DNA of 18,384 bases from a bacterium UBA3756 (GTDB lineage Bacteria; Bacteroidota; Bacteroidia; Bacteroidales; Bacteroidaceae), in contig DFGG01000107.1 of NCBI GenBank assembly GCA_002371695.1, positions 270-18,653 of the forward strand, in the 5' to 3' direction. Below, piece after piece: positions 5,287-13,681 of this stretch; position 1 is the first letter of the stretch, and every line of letters starts with the position of its first letter. The notes under the pieces are model-generated. The model saw nothing but the letters and a program-made list of their open reading frames with translations. It ran no database searches and was not told the origin of the DNA. A program made the position numbers and the translations under genes.

Positions 5287-6088
5287 TCTTCGACGTCATC
5301 GGGGAGCGCACGCCTCGATAGCTGTTCAGGAAGGCTTTGGCAGAACCGAAGCTGAGGAACATGTCGAGACGGACAGGGATGTGGTTCTGGTCGTCGGTGA
5401 CGTAGAAGCGTATCAGCTCATTGCTCTTGCCGCCATCGTTCTCGTAGAAGGAGAACACCAGGCAGCGGAACTTCTCCTTTGTGGTGTCCATCTTGAAGGT
5501 TTCCTTGCCACGATAGTAGAGGAAGGAGTTCGACAGGCTGCTGGCATCGCTGACAGGCATAGAGATGACATCGCCCTTCTTCATCTTCGAGGCGTCGAAA
5601 TTACGGGCACGGAGGAAGATGGACATCATGTCGTAGATGCAGTTCTTATAGGTGGTGGTCTTCCACAGGTGTTCACCGCTGGAGGTGATGGCGTGCTTCT
5701 TCAACTGACAATTGCCGTGAGGATAGGAATACCATATCTCGTCTACGTAGTAGCGGCTGCTCTCGCGGGCTCCCTTGCGGAAGTAGAGGGGCGAGAGGTC
5801 GGGGTTGCAGTAGGAGAGCAGCGTGTCGCGCATCAGGAAATACTTGTCGAGCTTGGGATTGCCTCGGGTGATGAGGTACGACTTCCAGGCATCCTTGCCT
5901 TCAAACTTGGTCATGTGGGTTTCCATCGTGGCCGTGCCCACCTTCACCCAGATGAATTTCCAGTTGAAGTGCAGGGTATATTCGAGCACCTCGCCCGAAG
6001 TAAAGGCTGTGTTCTCTATGCCGCACTGCGCTGAGGCACTGAATAGTGAGCAGTGAATAGTGAACAATATCAATAATAATCTTTTCAT
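5279..6088 (-). CDS. DUF3108 domain-containing exported protein
   Basis: A 269-residue protein with an N-terminal signal peptide (MKRLLLILFTIHCSLFSASA, cleavage probably before QC). The remainder matches the DUF3108 family in pattern: FTSGEVLEYTLHFNWKFIWVKVGTATM near the start, the central YYVDEIWYSYP, and RFYVTDDQNHIPVRLDM towards the end. The family is periplasmic or envelope-located, probably beta-rich, and has no established activity. It is the last gene of an operon with the GH3 synthetase and the Ig-like lipoprotein, 20 nt after the latter, which suggests a joint envelope role. A 7-bp degenerate repeat encodes residues 8-17 of the signal peptide. The stop codon overlaps the end of the convergent kinase gene. 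Confidence 0.82.
   Translation of the reverse strand: MKRLLLILFTIHCSLFSASAQCGIENTAFTSGEVLEYTLHFNWKFIWVKVGTATMETHMTKFEGKDAWKSYLITRGNPKLDKYFLMRDTLLSYCNPDLSPLYFRKGARESSRYYVDEIWYSYPHGNCQLKKHAITSSGEHLWKTTTYKNCIYDMMSIFLRARNFDASKMKKGDVISMPVSDASSLSNSFLYYRGKETFKMDTTKEKFRCLVFSFYENDGGKSNELIRFYVTDDQNHIPVRLDMFLSFGSAKAFLNSYRGVRSPMTSKIK
6040..6067. repeat. 7-bp tandem repeat (TGAATAG-like, four units) in the DUF3108 signal peptide
   Basis: Four consecutive heptamers: TGAATAG, TGAGCAG, TGAATAG, TGAACAA. On the coding strand the unit is CTATTCA. The array encodes residues 8-17 (LFTIHCSLFS) of the signal peptide. It is more degenerate than the other two heptamer arrays in this window but has the same unit length and again sits at a gene start. 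Confidence 0.75.
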
Positions 6089-6108
6089 ACCAAATTCTTT
6101 ATGATTTT

Positions 6109-8124
6109 TTACAGCTTTACGCCTTTTGTCTTGAGATACTCGATGCCCAGCTGCTTTGCTCGTTCTGCATTGCGGTTTCTAAGCTGCTTCTTCTGATCAG
6201 CTTTCTGCTTGATGAGGTTGTCGGGCTTTTGTTTGAATCGGGGGGTAGAGGTGAGGTTCCACGACAGCGTGTTGTCCCATTTCTCCTTACACTCTATCTC
6301 CTTGGGGTAGAAGTAGACGGCCTCTGGCTGGAGGTCCTTGTCATAGTCGCCAGTGTCCCACACGCCATTGCCGTTGGCGTCAATGAGGGCACTCATGTAG
6401 TACTTGCCTTCTCTCATATAGTCGAACTTCACCATACCCTTATTCACGCGCTTCTCCCGCTCCACACTTCCTGAGTTGTTGAGCAGTTGCACGATGATGG
6501 TGGTGTCGACGGCCTCTATACCACTAATATTGACCTGCAGGGTACCGAAGTCCTTGGGGTCCTTGGCTTTGATGCCTATCTTATTGGCATTTGATACCAA
6601 GCCGTAGATATCGATGAAGGCGGCAGAGTCGGTCTCGAAACTGTATTCGACACCTGGACGCCAGTCTGCCAGTAGTTCATAGGTTCTGATATTGCTCTCT
6701 ACGGGACGGAACTTGAACTCAGCCTCGTACCACGTGGAGTCTATCTGCGAATAGAGGTGTATCTTCGACGTGTCGCAGACCGCCAGGGGTGTGGGCATCT
6801 CTATCAGTCCCCGGGAGTGGGGCTCGGGGTCGGTGGGAATGCTGTAGTTGGGCTCCAGCGGCTTGGGGGGTGGCGCCATTGGGATGTGAATGCTGTCGGT
6901 CTGTGCAACCAGACTGTCGGCAACCGCCTCGTTAGCCTCGCCTTCAGCTTCTTTTCTCTTCTCTTCCTGTTTGAGCTTCTTTTCCTGCTCTTTCTGCCAT
7001 TTCTCCAGCTCCTTAGCCTTCTCCTTCATACGTTTCTCGTATGGCACCTTGGGCAGGATCTCCAATGTGTCATGATGAGCCTCCAGATTGCCCAGTGAGT
7101 CGCTCATGCGGTAATTGACCACCATCTCCAGTGAGTCCTGATTGATGAGAGTTGTGTCGCGCAGCCAGTAGTGGATGGTGTCACGCTTTTCGTTGGATTC
7201 CACGATGAAGGCACTGTCGGCATTGAAGTTGAGTCCTTCTATCTGGGGCAGTATCGAGTCGCCGTAGGTGAAGTATAGTGAAATCTTGTTGGGCTCCACT
7301 CGTTCTGACTTCAGCAGCATGCGATTCGTCTGAATCTGTGTGAATGCCAGCAGCGTGATGTCGTCGGGCAGGAAGTGGGTGTATGGAGTCTGGCGCAGCA
7401 TATCGATATGGAGTGAGTCGCGCCAGATGGTGTCTGTCCTGGTGTCTGGTTTCGATGAGGGTACGTAAGTCTCGTGGTTGTATGCCAGCATCTCAGCCTT
7501 CGATGAAAAGCGGAAATCGCCATCCATGTCCTGAAGGGCAAAGGCGCGATAGGTGCCTGGTGCCACGCCTTTCACTTCGAAGTGTCCGCTGCCATCGGTG
7601 CGTGCCATGCGGAGCATCGGCTGGGTGGTGAAGGCTGAGTCGGCCAGATCGTTGTACAGGCCTACGGTAATGCCCTTGATGGGTTCCAGGTTGCTGGCGT
7701 CCAGCACGTAGCCCGCCATTTCGAAGGTATCGATCTGCTCACCTGTCGAGAAGGTGAAGGTATAGTTGCCCAGGGGGTTGCCTTCGTTATTGTCGCTGAT
7801 GGCATCGCTGAAGTCGATGGTGTAGGTGGTGTTCTCCTTCAGCGTATCTTTCAGTTCCACCACGATTTTCTTTCCGCCGCTCTTGATGTCGGGCATCTCC
7901 AGCTGCGGTGGTGAGATAATCACCTTGTTGGTGGCATCTTCCAGCTTGACGAACTCGTCGAAGTAGATCGTGATCTTTTTCGTTGTCACGTTGGTAGATT
8001 TGTCGGCAGGAGTGCTGCCAATGACTATTGGCGGATCATCGTCATACCAGCCTCCGTCGGGTCGTCCCATACGGGCACAGGCGATAAAAAGTAAAAGTAT
8101 AAAAAAATAGAACAGTTTTCTCAT
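6109..8124 (-). CDS. Big_5 Ig-like domain lipoprotein
   Basis: A 671-residue lipoprotein. The N-terminus MRKLFYFFILLLFIAC carries a lipobox with Cys16 as the lipidated residue. Residues about 31-130 (PPIVIGSTPADKSTNVTTKKITIYFDEFVKL region, ending YTFTFSTG) fit the bacterial Ig-like domain Big_5. Residues about 134-200 (AGYVLDASNLEPIKGITVGLY, then HFEVKGVAPGTYRAFALQD) fit a carboxypeptidase-regulatory/SdrD-B-like beta sandwich. A charged coiled coil, rich in Glu and Lys, spans about 361-398, then a Pro-rich segment and further beta-rich sequence with DANGNGVWDTGDYD near the end. It is probably anchored in the outer membrane or periplasm as a scaffold or binding protein. It lies 10 nt after the GH3 synthetase gene and 20 nt before the DUF3108 gene, a tight operon. 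Confidence 0.85.
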   Translation of the reverse strand: MRKLFYFFILLLFIACARMGRPDGGWYDDDPPIVIGSTPADKSTNVTTKKITIYFDEFVKLEDATNKVIISPPQLEMPDIKSGGKKIVVELKDTLKENTTYTIDFSDAISDNNEGNPLGNYTFTFSTGEQIDTFEMAGYVLDASNLEPIKGITVGLYNDLADSAFTTQPMLRMARTDGSGHFEVKGVAPGTYRAFALQDMDGDFRFSSKAEMLAYNHETYVPSSKPDTRTDTIWRDSLHIDMLRQTPYTHFLPDDITLLAFTQIQTNRMLLKSERVEPNKISLYFTYGDSILPQIEGLNFNADSAFIVESNEKRDTIHYWLRDTTLINQDSLEMVVNYRMSDSLGNLEAHHDTLEILPKVPYEKRMKEKAKELEKWQKEQEKKLKQEEKRKEAEGEANEAVADSLVAQTDSIHIPMAPPPKPLEPNYSIPTDPEPHSRGLIEMPTPLAVCDTSKIHLYSQIDSTWYEAEFKFRPVESNIRTYELLADWRPGVEYSFETDSAAFIDIYGLVSNANKIGIKAKDPKDFGTLQVNISGIEAVDTTIIVQLLNNSGSVEREKRVNKGMVKFDYMREGKYYMSALIDANGNGVWDTGDYDKDLQPEAVYFYPKEIECKEKWDNTLSWNLTSTPRFKQKPDNLIKQKADQKKQLRNRNAERAKQLGIEYLKTKGVKL

Positions 8125-8134
8125 CGGCTCCCTT

Positions 8135-9658
8135 TTACTTTTTATTCTGATCTTGCAGTTTCAGTAGTTGTTCTATTATGTCGCGATTGTTGCTCAGACG
8201 CGGAACCTTGTGCTGTCCGCCCAGCTTGCCGTGCAGGCGGAGCCAGTCGTTGAACAGGTTCTTGCGTGCCACAACAATCTCCAGGGGTTGCAGGGTGATG
8301 TCTCTGTAGCGCTTGGCTTCGTAGTCGCTGTTCACCTCCTGCAGGCGCTTGTCGAGCAGGGCGGCAAACTGTTGCATATCCTCGGGCTCACGGGCAAACT
8401 CAATGAGCCACTGGTGGCGGCACTTCGCCTTATCGTCCATAAACACAGGGGCAGCCGTGTATTCTGTCACCTCAGCACCTGTCTGCTGACAAGCATATTC
8501 CAGTCCCTGTTCGGCATTGTCGATAATCAGTTCCTCGCCAAAGGCATTGATGAAATGCTTCGTACGGCCGGTAATGATAAACTTATAGGGATTGGTAGAG
8601 GTGAACTGCACCGTGTCGCCTATCTCATAGCGCCACAGGCCGCACGAGGTACTGATGACCATCGCGTAGTTCTTGCCTGTCTCCACCTCCCAGAGGGGAA
8701 TGGGTTCACCAGATTCTCCTGAATTTCCGGGAGCCATCGGGATGAACTCATAGAACACGCCGTAGTCGAGCATCAGCAGCATCGATTTGTCGCTGGGGTC
8801 GTCCTGCAGTCCGAAGAAGCCTTCGCTGGCATTATAGGTCTCCATATAGTGCATGCGGGGCGAAGTGATCAGCTGCTCGTATTGCTTACGGTAGGGTGTG
8901 AAGGCCACACCGCCGTGGAAGAACACCTCCAGATTGGGCCATACCTCTTCCAGATGGGTCTTGCCGCTCAGTTCCATCACCCGGGTCAGCACCGAGAGCA
9001 TCCACGAGGGCACGCCAGAGATGTTGGTCACATTCTTGTTCAGGGCCTCATGGGCTATGCGGTCGCGCTTCACCTCAAAGTCGCTGAGTAGGGCGGTCTT
9101 CTTCTTTGGCACACGGACAAGGTTGACCAGCGGATTGATGTTCTCTATCAGGATGGCGCTCAGGTCGCCCACCAGCGAGTCCTTCAGATTGTAGTTGGGG
9201 GCATGGCTGCCACCGAGTATGAGGGCGCGTCCGTCGAAGATGCGCGACTGTGGGTTGTTCCTCAGATAGAGGGCAACGGCATCGAAGCCCCCTTTATAAT
9301 GGGTATCCTTCAGCCCCTGCTGACTGACGGGTATGAACTTCGACTTGTCGTTGGTGGTGCCCGACGACTTGGCGTACCATTTCACGCGTCCGGGCCATAG
9401 GATGTCTTGCTCTCCGTGGCGCATACGGTCGATGGCACCTTTCAGTTCCTCATAGGTGTTCACTGGGGTGTGGCGTACGAAATCCTCATACGCCTTCATC
9501 CCAGCGAAAGCATGGTTTCGCCCGTATTCTGTGTCGGCTGCTTTTCTTACCAGTTGGCTCAACACGTTGCGCTGCAGGGCTTCTCCGTCGTGCTGGTAAC
9601 GTTCCAACTGGCGCTGTCGGCCCTCAAACACTTTCCTGATAATTGGAGTTATGCTCAT
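8135..9658 (-). CDS. GH3 auxin-responsive-type acyl-acid-amido synthetase
   Basis: A 507-residue member of the GH3 branch of the ANL adenylating superfamily; plant relatives activate carboxylic acids with ATP and couple them to amino acids. Visible motifs are the phosphate-binding loop SSGTTNDKSK (about residues 98-107), YMETYNASEGFFG (about 271-283) and RYEIGDTVQF (about 343-352), in the family's order and spacing; the C-terminal domain follows. The natural substrate of bacterial members is unknown. Start at 9658 (MSITPII) is preferred to in-frame TTG at 9682, which overlaps the promoter element. It is first in an operon with an Ig-like lipoprotein and a DUF3108 protein, so the product may be an envelope component. 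It is unrelated to the neighbouring glycoside hydrolase family 3 gene despite the shared abbreviation. Confidence 0.92.
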   Translation of the reverse strand: MSITPIIRKVFEGRQRQLERYQHDGEALQRNVLSQLVRKAADTEYGRNHAFAGMKAYEDFVRHTPVNTYEELKGAIDRMRHGEQDILWPGRVKWYAKSSGTTNDKSKFIPVSQQGLKDTHYKGGFDAVALYLRNNPQSRIFDGRALILGGSHAPNYNLKDSLVGDLSAILIENINPLVNLVRVPKKKTALLSDFEVKRDRIAHEALNKNVTNISGVPSWMLSVLTRVMELSGKTHLEEVWPNLEVFFHGGVAFTPYRKQYEQLITSPRMHYMETYNASEGFFGLQDDPSDKSMLLMLDYGVFYEFIPMAPGNSGESGEPIPLWEVETGKNYAMVISTSCGLWRYEIGDTVQFTSTNPYKFIITGRTKHFINAFGEELIIDNAEQGLEYACQQTGAEVTEYTAAPVFMDDKAKCRHQWLIEFAREPEDMQQFAALLDKRLQEVNSDYEAKRYRDITLQPLEIVVARKNLFNDWLRLHGKLGGQHKVPRLSNNRDIIEQLLKLQDQNKK

Positions 9659-9679
9659 TTCTATTTTGTATTTTGGGTG

Positions 9680-9687
9680 CAAAATTA
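9680..9687 (-). promoter_or_regulatory. -7 promoter element of the GH3 synthetase operon
   Basis: TAATTTTG on the minus strand matches TAnnTTTG and lies 21 nt upstream of the ATG at 9658, inside the 71-bp gap after the glycoside hydrolase gene. No clear -33 box is at the expected distance. It suggests that the synthetase operon is transcribed separately. Confidence 0.5.
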
Positions 9688-9729
9688 CTGAAAAGCAGCG
9701 TAACGGGGAAAGAATTAACGTTTTTTTTG

Positions 9730-12198
9730 TCAGATGTTGGGCTCATCCCATACCTTTGTGCTCTTGCAGGCGGTGGGAACGGTCTGGTTGCCGACCTTCA
9801 GGATGAAGTCGCCCTCCTCGAGTGTCCAGCGTCCGTCGGCACCGACGAAGGCGAGCTGCTTGGCGGGCAACTGGAAGGTGACGGTCTTCACCTCGCCGGG
9901 CTGCAGCTCGATCTTCGTGAAGTCGCGCAGACGGCGGTTGTCGGGCACGATCGAGGCCACGAGATCGCTCGAGTAGAGCAGCACGGCCTCCTTACCGGCG
10001 CGTGAGCCCGTATTCTTCACATCAACGGTGACGGTGAGCACATCGTCGGCAGAGAAGGTAGCCTTATCGACCTTCAGGTTCGAATACTCAAAGGTGGTAT
10101 AGCTGAGGCCATAGCCGAAAGGCCACTGCAGGCTGACCTTCGCATCGTAGTTGTAGGCGCCGGCCATTGTGCCCACCTCCTCGCTGACCTTATAGTCGTA
10201 GGTGTTGAGCGAGTTGATCTCACGGGGATAGGTGTAAGGCATCTTGGCCGAGAAGTTGGCATCGCCGGCGAGCAGGTTGGCGAGTGCGTCACCACCATAG
10301 TTGCCTGGGATGAGGATATCCACCACGGCCTTGGCCAGCGGCTCGATGTCGGCGAGGAGGCGCGGACGGCCCTCGTTAAGTACGAGGATGATGGGCTTGC
10401 CAGTCTTGGCGAGTGCCTTCACGAGATCACGCTGGTTCTGCGAGAGCCAGAGGTCGGTGAGGTTGCCCGGCGTCTCAGTATAGGAGTTCTCGCCGATGGC
10501 TGCGATAATGACGTCAGCCTGGGCGGCAGCAGCTACGGCCTTGTCGATCTCAGGTGCGTTCTCATCGTAATAGGCACCGTCCTCATTATAGGTCACACCC
10601 TGTTCGAGGATGATGTTCTCCTTACCATACTTATTGCAGAGTGCTTCATAGATGGTGTTGTACTTCTCAGAGAGGTCTTCGGCCTTCGAACCCTGCCAGG
10701 TATAGCTCCAGCCACCGTGCAGACAGCGCATCTGGTTGGCATTTGGTCCTGTGAGCAGGATCTTCTTGCCCTTGGCGAGGGGCAGGATTCCGTCGTTCTT
10801 CAGCAGCACCTCCGATTCCTCGGCAGCCTTGAGCGAAGCCTGGGCGAACTCGTCGCAACCGAACTTCTCGTAGCCCTTGCCGCCAGTGTTCGGCTCATCG
10901 AAGAGTCCGAGGCGGTACTTAGCACGGAGGATGCGGCGCACGGCATCGTCGATGCGCTCCATCTTCACCTTGCCCTCCTGTACCAGCTCCTTCAGCAGCA
11001 CGCAGAACTCCACGCTGTAGGGGTCCATCGACATGTCGATACCGGCATTGATGGCGATGCGGATGGCATCCTTCTTATCCTTGGCAATCTTCTCACGGGA
11101 GAAGAGGTTGTTGATGTCGGCCCAGTCGGTCACGAGGAAACCGTCCCACTGCAGGTCCTCCTTGAGCCACTTCGTCAGATACTCGTAGCTGGCATGAACG
11201 GGCACACCGTTGATGGAGGCAGAGTTCATCATCATCGTCAGCGTACCGGCGAGGGCTGCCTGCTTGAAAGGCTCGAAATATTTCTCGCGGATCATCTGGG
11301 GTGCGAGGTAGGCAGGCGTACGGTCCTTGCCGCTCCAAGGCGCACCATAGCAGAAATAGTGCTTCGTGCTGGTACCTACGTGGAAACGGTCTATGTGGTT
11401 GTTGTCCTTGCCCTGATAGCCCTTGATCTCAGCCACCACCATCTTTGCGTTCAGGATGGCATCCTCGCCGAAGCTCTCATAGACACGGGGCCAGCGGGGG
11501 TCGCGGCTCAGGTCAACCACGGGGTTATACACCCAGGGACAGTTGGCTGCACGGCTCTCGTAGGCCGTGATCTCGGCACCTCTGAAAGCCAGTTCGGTAT
11601 TGAACGATGCACCGAGGTTGATGGGCTGGGGGAAGAGGGTGCCGCCCTGGGTGTAGGTGACACCGTGATTGTGGTCGAGGCCGTAGATGTCGGGGATGCC
11701 GATATACTTCATCGACTTCTCCTGAATCAGGCGGATCCACTTCTGCCACTGATCGACGGTGGCGGCACGGGTACCGGGGGCATTGAGGATGGAGCCTACC
11801 TTCCATTTCGAGATGAGCGTGTCGAGCATGGTCTCGTTGAGCTTCCACACACGCTTGGTCTCGCCCTGATAGATATCTACGGGGTAGTTGCCGAGCTTGT
11901 CGATAATCTCGGCATCGGTCATCTTCATCATCTTCTCCAGGTCGGCAGCGGGTGCACCATACTGCTGCATCACGGAGCGCACCTTCTCGCGGTCCACCTT
12001 GGCATTCTCGACCTGCATCTTACCCATCACGTCGAGGTTCAGCTCAAGCATCTGTCCGATCTTCTCGTCGAGGGTCATCTTCTTCAGTGTCTTCTCAATC
12101 TTCGCCTCCAGAGCTTCGTCGCGAGGGATGGCGGGTTTCTGGGCTTGCACGAACAGAGTGGCACAAGTCAGAGAAATAGTCAATAATGTTGTTCTCAT
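9730..12198 (-). CDS. Secreted glycoside hydrolase family 3 (beta-glucosidase/xylosidase type)
   Basis: An 822-residue exo-acting glycosidase, likely periplasmic. The signal peptide is [20 protein letters not shown]. The GH3 N-terminal barrel runs from [10 protein letters not shown], through [25 protein letters not shown] and TKHYFCYG (Lys279-His280), to the catalytic nucleophile Asp358 in LVTDWADI. The GH3 C-terminal alpha/beta sandwich includes [11 protein letters not shown] and LNEGRPRLL, and a fibronectin-III-like domain ends the protein. About 60 extra residues (roughly 60-125) sit between the first helix and the barrel core, as in some Bacteroidota GH3 enzymes. Start at 12198 begins the signal peptide; an upstream in-frame codon (12237) lies in the promoter. 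No SusC/SusD pair or other carbohydrate genes are adjacent, so the substrate (beta-glucan or xylan oligosaccharides) cannot be decided here. Confidence 0.93.
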   Translation of the reverse strand: MRTTLLTISLTCATLFVQAQKPAIPRDEALEAKIEKTLKKMTLDEKIGQMLELNLDVMGKMQVENAKVDREKVRSVMQQYGAPAADLEKMMKMTDAEIIDKLGNYPVDIYQGETKRVWKLNETMLDTLISKWKVGSILNAPGTRAATVDQWQKWIRLIQEKSMKYIGIPDIYGLDHNHGVTYTQGGTLFPQPINLGASFNTELAFRGAEITAYESRAANCPWVYNPVVDLSRDPRWPRVYESFGEDAILNAKMVVAEIKGYQGKDNNHIDRFHVGTSTKHYFCYGAPWSGKDRTPAYLAPQMIREKYFEPFKQAALAGTLTMMMNSASINGVPVHASYEYLTKWLKEDLQWDGFLVTDWADINNLFSREKIAKDKKDAIRIAINAGIDMSMDPYSVEFCVLLKELVQEGKVKMERIDDAVRRILRAKYRLGLFDEPNTGGKGYEKFGCDEFAQASLKAAEESEVLLKNDGILPLAKGKKILLTGPNANQMRCLHGGWSYTWQGSKAEDLSEKYNTIYEALCNKYGKENIILEQGVTYNEDGAYYDENAPEIDKAVAAAAQADVIIAAIGENSYTETPGNLTDLWLSQNQRDLVKALAKTGKPIILVLNEGRPRLLADIEPLAKAVVDILIPGNYGGDALANLLAGDANFSAKMPYTYPREINSLNTYDYKVSEEVGTMAGAYNYDAKVSLQWPFGYGLSYTTFEYSNLKVDKATFSADDVLTVTVDVKNTGSRAGKEAVLLYSSDLVASIVPDNRRLRDFTKIELQPGEVKTVTFQLPAKQLAFVGADGRWTLEEGDFILKVGNQTVPTACKSTKVWDEPNI

Positions 12199-12234
12199 AC
12201 GGGTTTTTACTTTTTGGTTATTCGATATTGAGGA

Positions 12235-12265
12235 CAAAGGTACATATTATTACTGATGTAGCAAG
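12235..12265 (-). promoter_or_regulatory. Bacteroidota promoter of the glycoside hydrolase gene
   Basis: Minus strand: -33-like CTTG at 12262-12265, a spacer of exactly 19 bp, and -7 TACCTTTG at 12235-12242. This is the best match to the TTTG-N19-TAnnTTTG consensus in the window. The leader to the ATG at 12198 would be about 30 nt. Confidence 0.7.
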
Positions 12266-12317
12266 TATTTTTTGGAAACATTAACTATTCCACCGCTCGT
12301 ATCTCACTTCTTTTTGC

Positions 12318-12325
12318 TACCTTTG
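12318..12325 (+). promoter_or_regulatory. -7 promoter element of the Fur-family gene
   Basis: TACCTTTG matches TAnnTTTG and ends 7 nt before the ATG at 12333, so the transcript would start at or just before the start codon. No clear -33 box is present 19 bp upstream. The element diverges from the glycoside hydrolase promoter within a 134-bp gap. Confidence 0.6.
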
Positions 12326-12332
12326 CAGACCG

Positions 12333-12773
12333 ATGAACGAAGCAAACTGTACACAACTGCTCGAGGAGCACGGCATCAAACCCACGGCCAACCGCATCGT
12401 GGTACTCAAGGAACTGGTAAAGGCTCTCCACCCCATCACCCTGATGGAACTGGAGGCAAGGATTCTGACCATCGACAAGTCAAACATCTTCCGGGCCTTG
12501 ACGCTTTTTCGTGAGCACCATCTGGTGCATGTCATCGAGGGCGGAAGCGAGGGAGCACACTATGAACTCTGCCACAGTCATGACCATGAGCACGACGAAG
12601 ACCTGCATCCCCACTTCTACTGTGAGAAATGCCAGCAGACCTTCTGCCTCGACTATACCAGTGTGCCCGAAATACCCCTGCCCGAAGGCTTTAAGCCTAC
12701 CTCAGCCAACCTCATGATTAAGGGCATCTGCCCGGATTGTCGCCTATGCTCAGACTCCAAACATCAAAGATAA
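12333..12773 (+). CDS. Fur-family metal-responsive transcriptional regulator
   Basis: A 146-residue protein of the Fur/Zur/PerR family. The N-terminal winged helix is recognisable (GIKPTANRIVVLKELV, then DKSNIFRALTLFREHHLVHVI). The structural zinc site is given by CEKC (Cys97, Cys100) and CPDC (Cys133, Cys136). Before the dimerisation domain lies an unusually His/Asp-rich loop, HSHDHEHDEDLHPH (about 81-94), where ordinary Fur has a shorter EHHDH-type metal site. Which metal it senses cannot be decided; zinc or iron are the usual options. The gene overlaps the HAD gene by 28 bp, so the two are co-translated. It has a near-leaderless promoter and diverges from the glycoside hydrolase gene. Confidence 0.9.
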   Translation: MNEANCTQLLEEHGIKPTANRIVVLKELVKALHPITLMELEARILTIDKSNIFRALTLFREHHLVHVIEGGSEGAHYELCHSHDHEHDEDLHPHFYCEKCQQTFCLDYTSVPEIPLPEGFKPTSANLMIKGICPDCRLCSDSKHQR

Positions 12774-13447
12774 GGGTCTTCGCCTTCGATGCCGATGACA
12801 CCCTTTGGGACTGCCAGTCGCACTTCGAACAGGTCGAAGAGCATCTCTATAGCCTTATCGCTCCCTACTGTGAAGACCCCAAACATGAACTCTACAAGAC
12901 CGAATCGGCCAACATGGCCGACCTCGGCTACGGATGTAAGGCCTTCACCATCAGCATCGTAGAGACGGCTCTCCGCATCGCCGGCAACGATCTCTCGGCC
13001 TCACAACTATCCGAACTCCTGGCCCACAGCAAATCCTTGCTTCATCTGCCTGCCACACCTTTGCCAGGTGTCGTGGAAACACTGAAGACTCTCCGCGAAC
13101 GACTGGATGGCAAGAAAATGGTGGTCTTTACCAAAGGTGAACTGCAGGACCAGGAGAACAAGCTCAAGCGCTCCGGCCTCCTGAAATACTTCGACGATGT
13201 GGAAATCACATCCGACAAGGGGCAGCCAGAATTCCTCGCCCTCTGTGAGCACCAGCATATCCACCCCTCAGAACTGCTGATGATCGGCAACTCGCTGAAG
13301 AGCGATGTCGCCCCGGCCCTCGCCATCGGTGCCTGGGCCATCCACATCCCTTTCCACGTCACCTGGCAATTGGAAACCTTCGACGATTTCGACCACGATC
13401 AGATGATAAAAACCGAGAAATTCAGCGATATTCTCAACTATATCTGA
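12746..13447 (+). CDS. HAD-superfamily hydrolase
   Basis: A 233-residue HAD phosphatase-like enzyme. Motif I is FDADDTLWD (nucleophile Asp15, acid Asp17), motif II is MVVFTKG (Thr129), motif III is Lys158 in SDKGQPE, and motif IV is MIGNSLKSDVAPA (Asp187; the first acid is Asn182, not the more common Asp). The cap between motifs I and II is helical (about residues 25-105), a type C1 cap, as in haloacid dehalogenase and phosphoglycolate phosphatase relatives. ATG at 12746 is chosen over an in-frame TTG at 12737. It overlaps the Fur-family gene by 28 bp and is in the same transcript. The substrate is unknown. The reading frame stays open for 39 codons after the TGA. Confidence 0.9.
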   Translation: MLRLQTSKIRVFAFDADDTLWDCQSHFEQVEEHLYSLIAPYCEDPKHELYKTESANMADLGYGCKAFTISIVETALRIAGNDLSASQLSELLAHSKSLLHLPATPLPGVVETLKTLRERLDGKKMVVFTKGELQDQENKLKRSGLLKYFDDVEITSDKGQPEFLALCEHQHIHPSELLMIGNSLKSDVAPALAIGAWAIHIPFHVTWQLETFDDFDHDQMIKTEKFSDILNYI

Positions 13448-13554
13448 ACAAAATCATTGGAAAAGGCTACGTTTGCATCATCACCTCCTCTGGCGACAGC
13501 CTCCCTGGCGAGCAGGTAGCCATGCAACGGTTGCTTGAATATTTTAGAAAGAAG

Positions 13555-13589
13555 ACTGGCGATTGATTCAAGATATCAATCACCAGTCC
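13555..13589 (-). terminator. Hairpin terminator, best on the minus strand
   Basis: Arms GACTGGCGATTGAT (13555-13568) and ATCAATCACCAGTC (13576-13589) around a 7-nt loop. On the minus strand all 14 positions pair, one as G-U, and the stem is followed by TTCTTTCT. On the plus strand there is one C-A mismatch and a weak T tract (CCCTTTG). It probably ends the transcript of the giant protein and the 47-aa gene; it lies about 93 nt beyond the small gene's stop. It might also act weakly for the HAD gene. Confidence 0.65.
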
Positions 13590-13623
13590 CTTTGATTCCT
13601 CGCTTGCTTTGTCCTCTACACCA

Positions 13624-13659
13624 TCATCCCCCGTACTGCTTGCGCGGTGCGGGGGATGA
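13624..13659. repeat. GC-rich inverted repeat between small gene and terminator
   Basis: TCATCCCCCG (13624-13633) and CGGGGGATGA (13650-13659) are perfect 10-bp arms around a 16-nt GC-rich loop. No T tract follows on either strand, so it is not a normal terminator. It may be a structured 3' UTR element or a dispersed repeat. Confidence 0.7.
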
Positions 13660-13681
13660 CAGTCTCTGTGCAAATGCGTGC

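Noticed and set aside
10717..12186. Long plus-strand open frame (489 codons) opposite the glycoside hydrolase
   Set aside because: It is antisense to a gene with clear catalytic motifs and signal peptide; its translation is rich in Leu, Val and His without any domain pattern, as expected from the complementary strand of a biased gene.
13467..13673. Minus-strand 68-codon frame downstream of the small gene
   Set aside because: It starts with TTG and runs through both the GC-rich hairpin and the terminator, without protein-like pattern.
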